Of a stretch of DNA of 23,884 nt, positions 21,481 through 23,884 are shown piece after piece. The DNA is from Parvularia atlantis (lineage: Eukaryota; Opisthokonta; Rotosphaerida). A program made the translations under genes and the position numbers. The notes below the pieces were generated by a model, which saw nothing but the letters and a program-made list of their open reading frames with translations, had not been told where the DNA came from and searched no databases. The stretch is taken from assembly GCA_943704415.1 (NCBI GenBank), contig CALSCO010002071.1, positions 1 through 23,884 on the forward strand, read 5' to 3'. Within the stretch, counting starts at the first letter, position 1. Each line of letters opens with the position of its first letter.

Positions 21481-23022
21481 ATGAGCGCAGCGCCCGCCGT
21501 CGACACGGTCGCGTCGTTCGACGTGCCGTGCTCGCTCGACGCGCTCTTCCGCGCGGCCTTCGCGGATGCGGCGGGCGTGGTGGCCGCGGTGCACGGCACG
21601 AGCCTGCGCGCGACCGGTGCGTGCAGCGCGCTCGCAGACACTCTGCGGCGAGTCCGTGACACGCGCGCGCGCACGCAAAAGACTACCGCTGCACGCCGTG
21701 GGCCACGCCGCTCGGCGCCGACGAGTCGCTGCGCACGCGCTCGGCCACGTTCCGCATGCCCATTCCGGGCTTCGTGCCGTTTGGCGGCGGCGTACTCGTG
21801 GACGTACGCGAGGACGCCGAGTGCCCATTCGTCGCCAACCAGTTGCGTGCCGTGGATGTGGGATGCGCGTCGTCGCTCTGACCCGCCGACCGCGTGCGCC
21901 AGCTACTTCCTTGTCTCGACCGTGCACCGCGTCGTCGGATCGATGTTTTCCGACTGCTTCTTTGTGCGCACCAACGTGCTCGCCAAGTACGTCGACCGCA
22001 TGTGCACACACGTCTCTGTCACAAGCAGCGTGCACTTTAGCGCCTTTACGGTCCTGCGCGGTGCGCAGCACGTCGCTCCCGCTTCGTGCCAGCCGTCGAC
22101 CGCTCATTGTCTGCCGTGCGCACACAGGTCTCCTGCTCAGCCAGGCTAGGCACGACGTCGCCGCGTACTACGCCGCGTGGCGCGACGCCGTGCTCGCGGC
22201 CGTCCAGGCGCTGCCCGTGGACAAGCGTGCCGACCACCGTTTGGCCCCGCGGTCGCGCGTGACCTTCCTCGACCACGTCCGGTGCGTGCGCCTCGCGCGC
22301 GCATGGCGCCTGATCACGTGCGTCACGCACAGCGAGGCCGGCATCGTGCGCAGGCAGGGGCTCGCGGCGCTGCTCGGTGTGCTGCGTGCGTGTGGTGCAC
22401 CTCGCCGGGCTGACGCACGCCCGACCAGATCCGCGCCCGCCACTGCACCCGGGCATCGTCAACCGCGGCATGCTCGCGGCCCTGCCCGGCCGCGCCTCCT
22501 CGTCTGCGCCCGCGTCGGCCATGTCGAGCCCCTCGAAGCGGCCTGGCTCGCGCTCGCCCGCGACGATGCGCAGCCGGCGCAACAGCCACGACGGGGCGCT
22601 GTGGAGCCCGTCGGGGCGGCGCTTGCGCACGCGCAGCCCTAAGCTGAGCGCGTGGCTGTTTGGGCTCAACCTGTCGGGCGTGCTGGCCTCGCTCACCGGG
22701 CCGTGGCAGACGGGCAAGGCACGCGCAACGTGATCGCGCTGGCTCCTGGCGGGCTCACACGCGCGACGTCGGCGCAGATTCTGGACGACGAGCTCGCGGC
22801 GAGCGGGGGGCTGTTGGACGCGGCGCCAGTGTCGAGCAAGTGCGTTGCTCTGTGCCTGTGTGCGCTCGCACGGCTGACGCGCGCGCGCGCGCCCGTGCCA
22901 GGCTGCTACGACTCAGCGACCCGTGGTCACACTGGACGACGGCCGCTGCGCTTGTGCTCGCCGTGTCGACGACGGTGCTCCTGCTGCGCAACGAGTGGCC
23001 GCTCTCGATGCTCCTCGGGTGA
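21481..23022 (+). CDS. VASt-domain (StART-like) protein with C-terminal membrane anchor
   Basis: The gene starts MSAAPAVDTVASFDVPCSLD with a strand-helix pattern (LDALFRAAFADAAGV) typical of the VASt domain start. Then come DYRCTPWATPLG, SATFRMPIPGFVPFGGGVLV, YFLVSTVHRVVGSMFSDCFF, VRTNVLAKYVDR and VSVTSSVHFSAFTVLR, the order seen in VASt domains of GRAMD1/LAM sterol transporters. A helical part follows (HDVAAYYAAWRDAVLAAVQALP). A Ser/Arg-rich linker (SSPSKRPGSRSPATMRSRRN) precedes a single C-terminal membrane helix (WTTAAALVLAVSTTVLLL). VASt domains move sterols or other lipids at membrane contact sites; the tail anchor would place the protein in the ER. No GRAM domain precedes it, unlike the classic LAM proteins. 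Intron 22719-22777 uses a GC donor; the junction near 21860-21900 is uncertain. It starts 58 bp after YTP1 copy B. Confidence 0.75.
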
Positions 23023-23247
23023 GCGCGCACGCTGTAAACCTAGCTAGGGATGGCGAGCAAAACAATAGGCAAGACGGTTCGCTCGCCGCCCGCTGTGGCC
23101 GGCTGCAGAGGCACCTGGGCGCGCTGTGAGGCGCGCCCTCCTGCCGCCTGCCTTCTGAACAGCCACTTTGTGTGTTGTCTCGTGACCGCAAGTACAGGCG
23201 CTGTGCATCCTCGGAGGAGCGCTCCTGCGAGACGCGGAGGTGCAGTG

Positions 23248-23749
23248 CTATGCCGTTGGGACGGCCGCGTCGGGGTGCTTGACGAGGTAGTACTGGATGT
23301 AGCTGCGGGAAGGGGAAGGAGGCGTCAGACCCCAACGGCCGCGCTCGATCGGGCCACGCGCCCGCACCTGCACGTCGCGTCGCTCCGGATGCCGCGCTCC
23401 TTCATGAACGCGAAGACGTGCCGCGCGAGCGTCGCGGCGATGCCCTGGCCGCGGTGCTTGGGCGGCACCTCGGTGTGGTACAGCTGGTGCGGCGACGACT
23501 CAGAACGATGCACAGGGCCGCACAGGCGCGCGAGCGCACCTCCCACAGGTCCGGCGCGACTTCGTTGTACAGCAGCACGGCCTCCACGCCTGCGATCGCG
23601 TCAGCAGTGCCGCGCGATGGCGTGCTGCATCGGGCCGGCGCCCGCGCACCGCTGTCGGTGCGAAACACGAAGCGCCGCTTCTCGTGCTCGTGCGTGAACC
23701 GGCCGGGCAGCTCGGGGGCGGGCGCGTCGGGCACGTCGACGTGGGCCAT
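23248..23749 (-). CDS. NATD1/YjdJ-like GNAT N-acetyltransferase domain protein
   Basis: Four short exons. The protein reads MAHVDVPDAPAPELPGRFTH, then EKRRFVFRTDSG, VEAVLLYNEVAPDLWE, LYHTEVPPKHRGQGIAATLA, RHVFAFMKERGI and SYIQYYLVKHPD, about 110 aa. This is the compact GNAT_acetyltr_2-like family of YjdJ and human NATD1: the acetyl-CoA loop is HRGQGIA (R/Q-x-x-G-x-G/A), and the C-terminal SYIQYYLVKHP strand-helix is typical. Introns have GTGCGC or GTGCGG donors; the first follows DSG. It is predicted to acetylate a small molecule or protein; the substrate is unknown. A TATA-like TTTAAAAAGG lies about 30 nt upstream of the ATG. The gene is convergent with the VASt gene, with 225 bp between stops that hold no visible gene. 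Confidence 0.85.
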
Positions 23750-23773
23750 TGGCGGAGTGCGCCTCTTACAAAA

Positions 23774-23790
23774 GTGCCTTTTTAAACCTG
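23774..23790 (-). promoter_or_regulatory. TATA-like element of the NATD1-like gene
   Basis: GTTTAAAAAGG on the minus strand, about 30 nt upstream of the ATG at 23749, in otherwise GC-rich DNA. The promoter role is inferred. Confidence 0.4.
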
Positions 23791-23884
23791 AACTGAACTC
23801 CTTGTGTCACTGTGGAGCCGAGTCGTCCTTGGTGGCACCTTTCTCCGGGCCCGAGGCAGCCTCAGGGGTTTCCCCCCGCATCAC

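Overview
The window looks like nuclear DNA of a fungus. The evidence is two tandem genes of the fungal YTP1 family, a fungal-like RPS18, and dense short spliceosomal introns (mostly 45-65 nt, GTGCGY donor, CTGAC/CTAAC-like branch point, CAG acceptor). By eye the sequence is about two-thirds G+C, and several intergenic gaps are only 21-110 bp. A WRAP73 homologue, a CYP4-type P450 and a plant/bacterial-style 2-phosphoglycerate-kinase-like protein fit an early-diverging lineage, but the species cannot be fixed from sequence alone. Gene models below were built by joining exons by hand; several add up to exact multiples of three at the usual family length (P450 499 aa, RPS18 154 aa, metallo-hydrolase 286 aa).

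Layout. 130-2243 (+): FHA-domain protein. 2343-2904 (-): small unknown protein. 3135-5643 (-): microsomal P450 in 16 exons, with a (CT)52 tract in one intron. 5754-7722 (-): WRAP73. 7802-8100 (-): GSKIP-like small protein with a frame problem. 8148-9750 (+): intronless, decayed AAA-ATPase-like gene. 10034-10788 (-): ubiquitin-like protein, divergent from 10810-12515 (+), the LPA1/2PGK-like P-loop protein. 12578-13329 (+): RPS18. 13621-16686 (-): large LIM-LIM-RGS-PX signalling protein. 16848-17824 (-): metallo-beta-lactamase-fold hydrolase, divergent from the YTP1 pair (17854-19608 and 19645-21422, +). 21481-23022 (+): VASt-domain protein with a C-terminal membrane anchor. 23248-23749 (-): NATD1-like acetyltransferase.

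Most of the genes are unrelated housekeeping or signalling genes and do not form one pathway. The strongest observations are: (1) seven well-supported GC-AG introns with a shared donor pattern RAG|GCRCG, two of which interrupt catalytic motifs; (2) a tandem YTP1 pair homogenised at both ends, introns included, but divergent in the middle, as expected from gene conversion; (3) the LIM-LIM-RGS-PX domain order; (4) divergent gene pairs whose start codons lie only 21 and 29 bp apart; and (5) a broken, intronless AAA-ATPase-like gene that stands out from its intron-rich surroundings.
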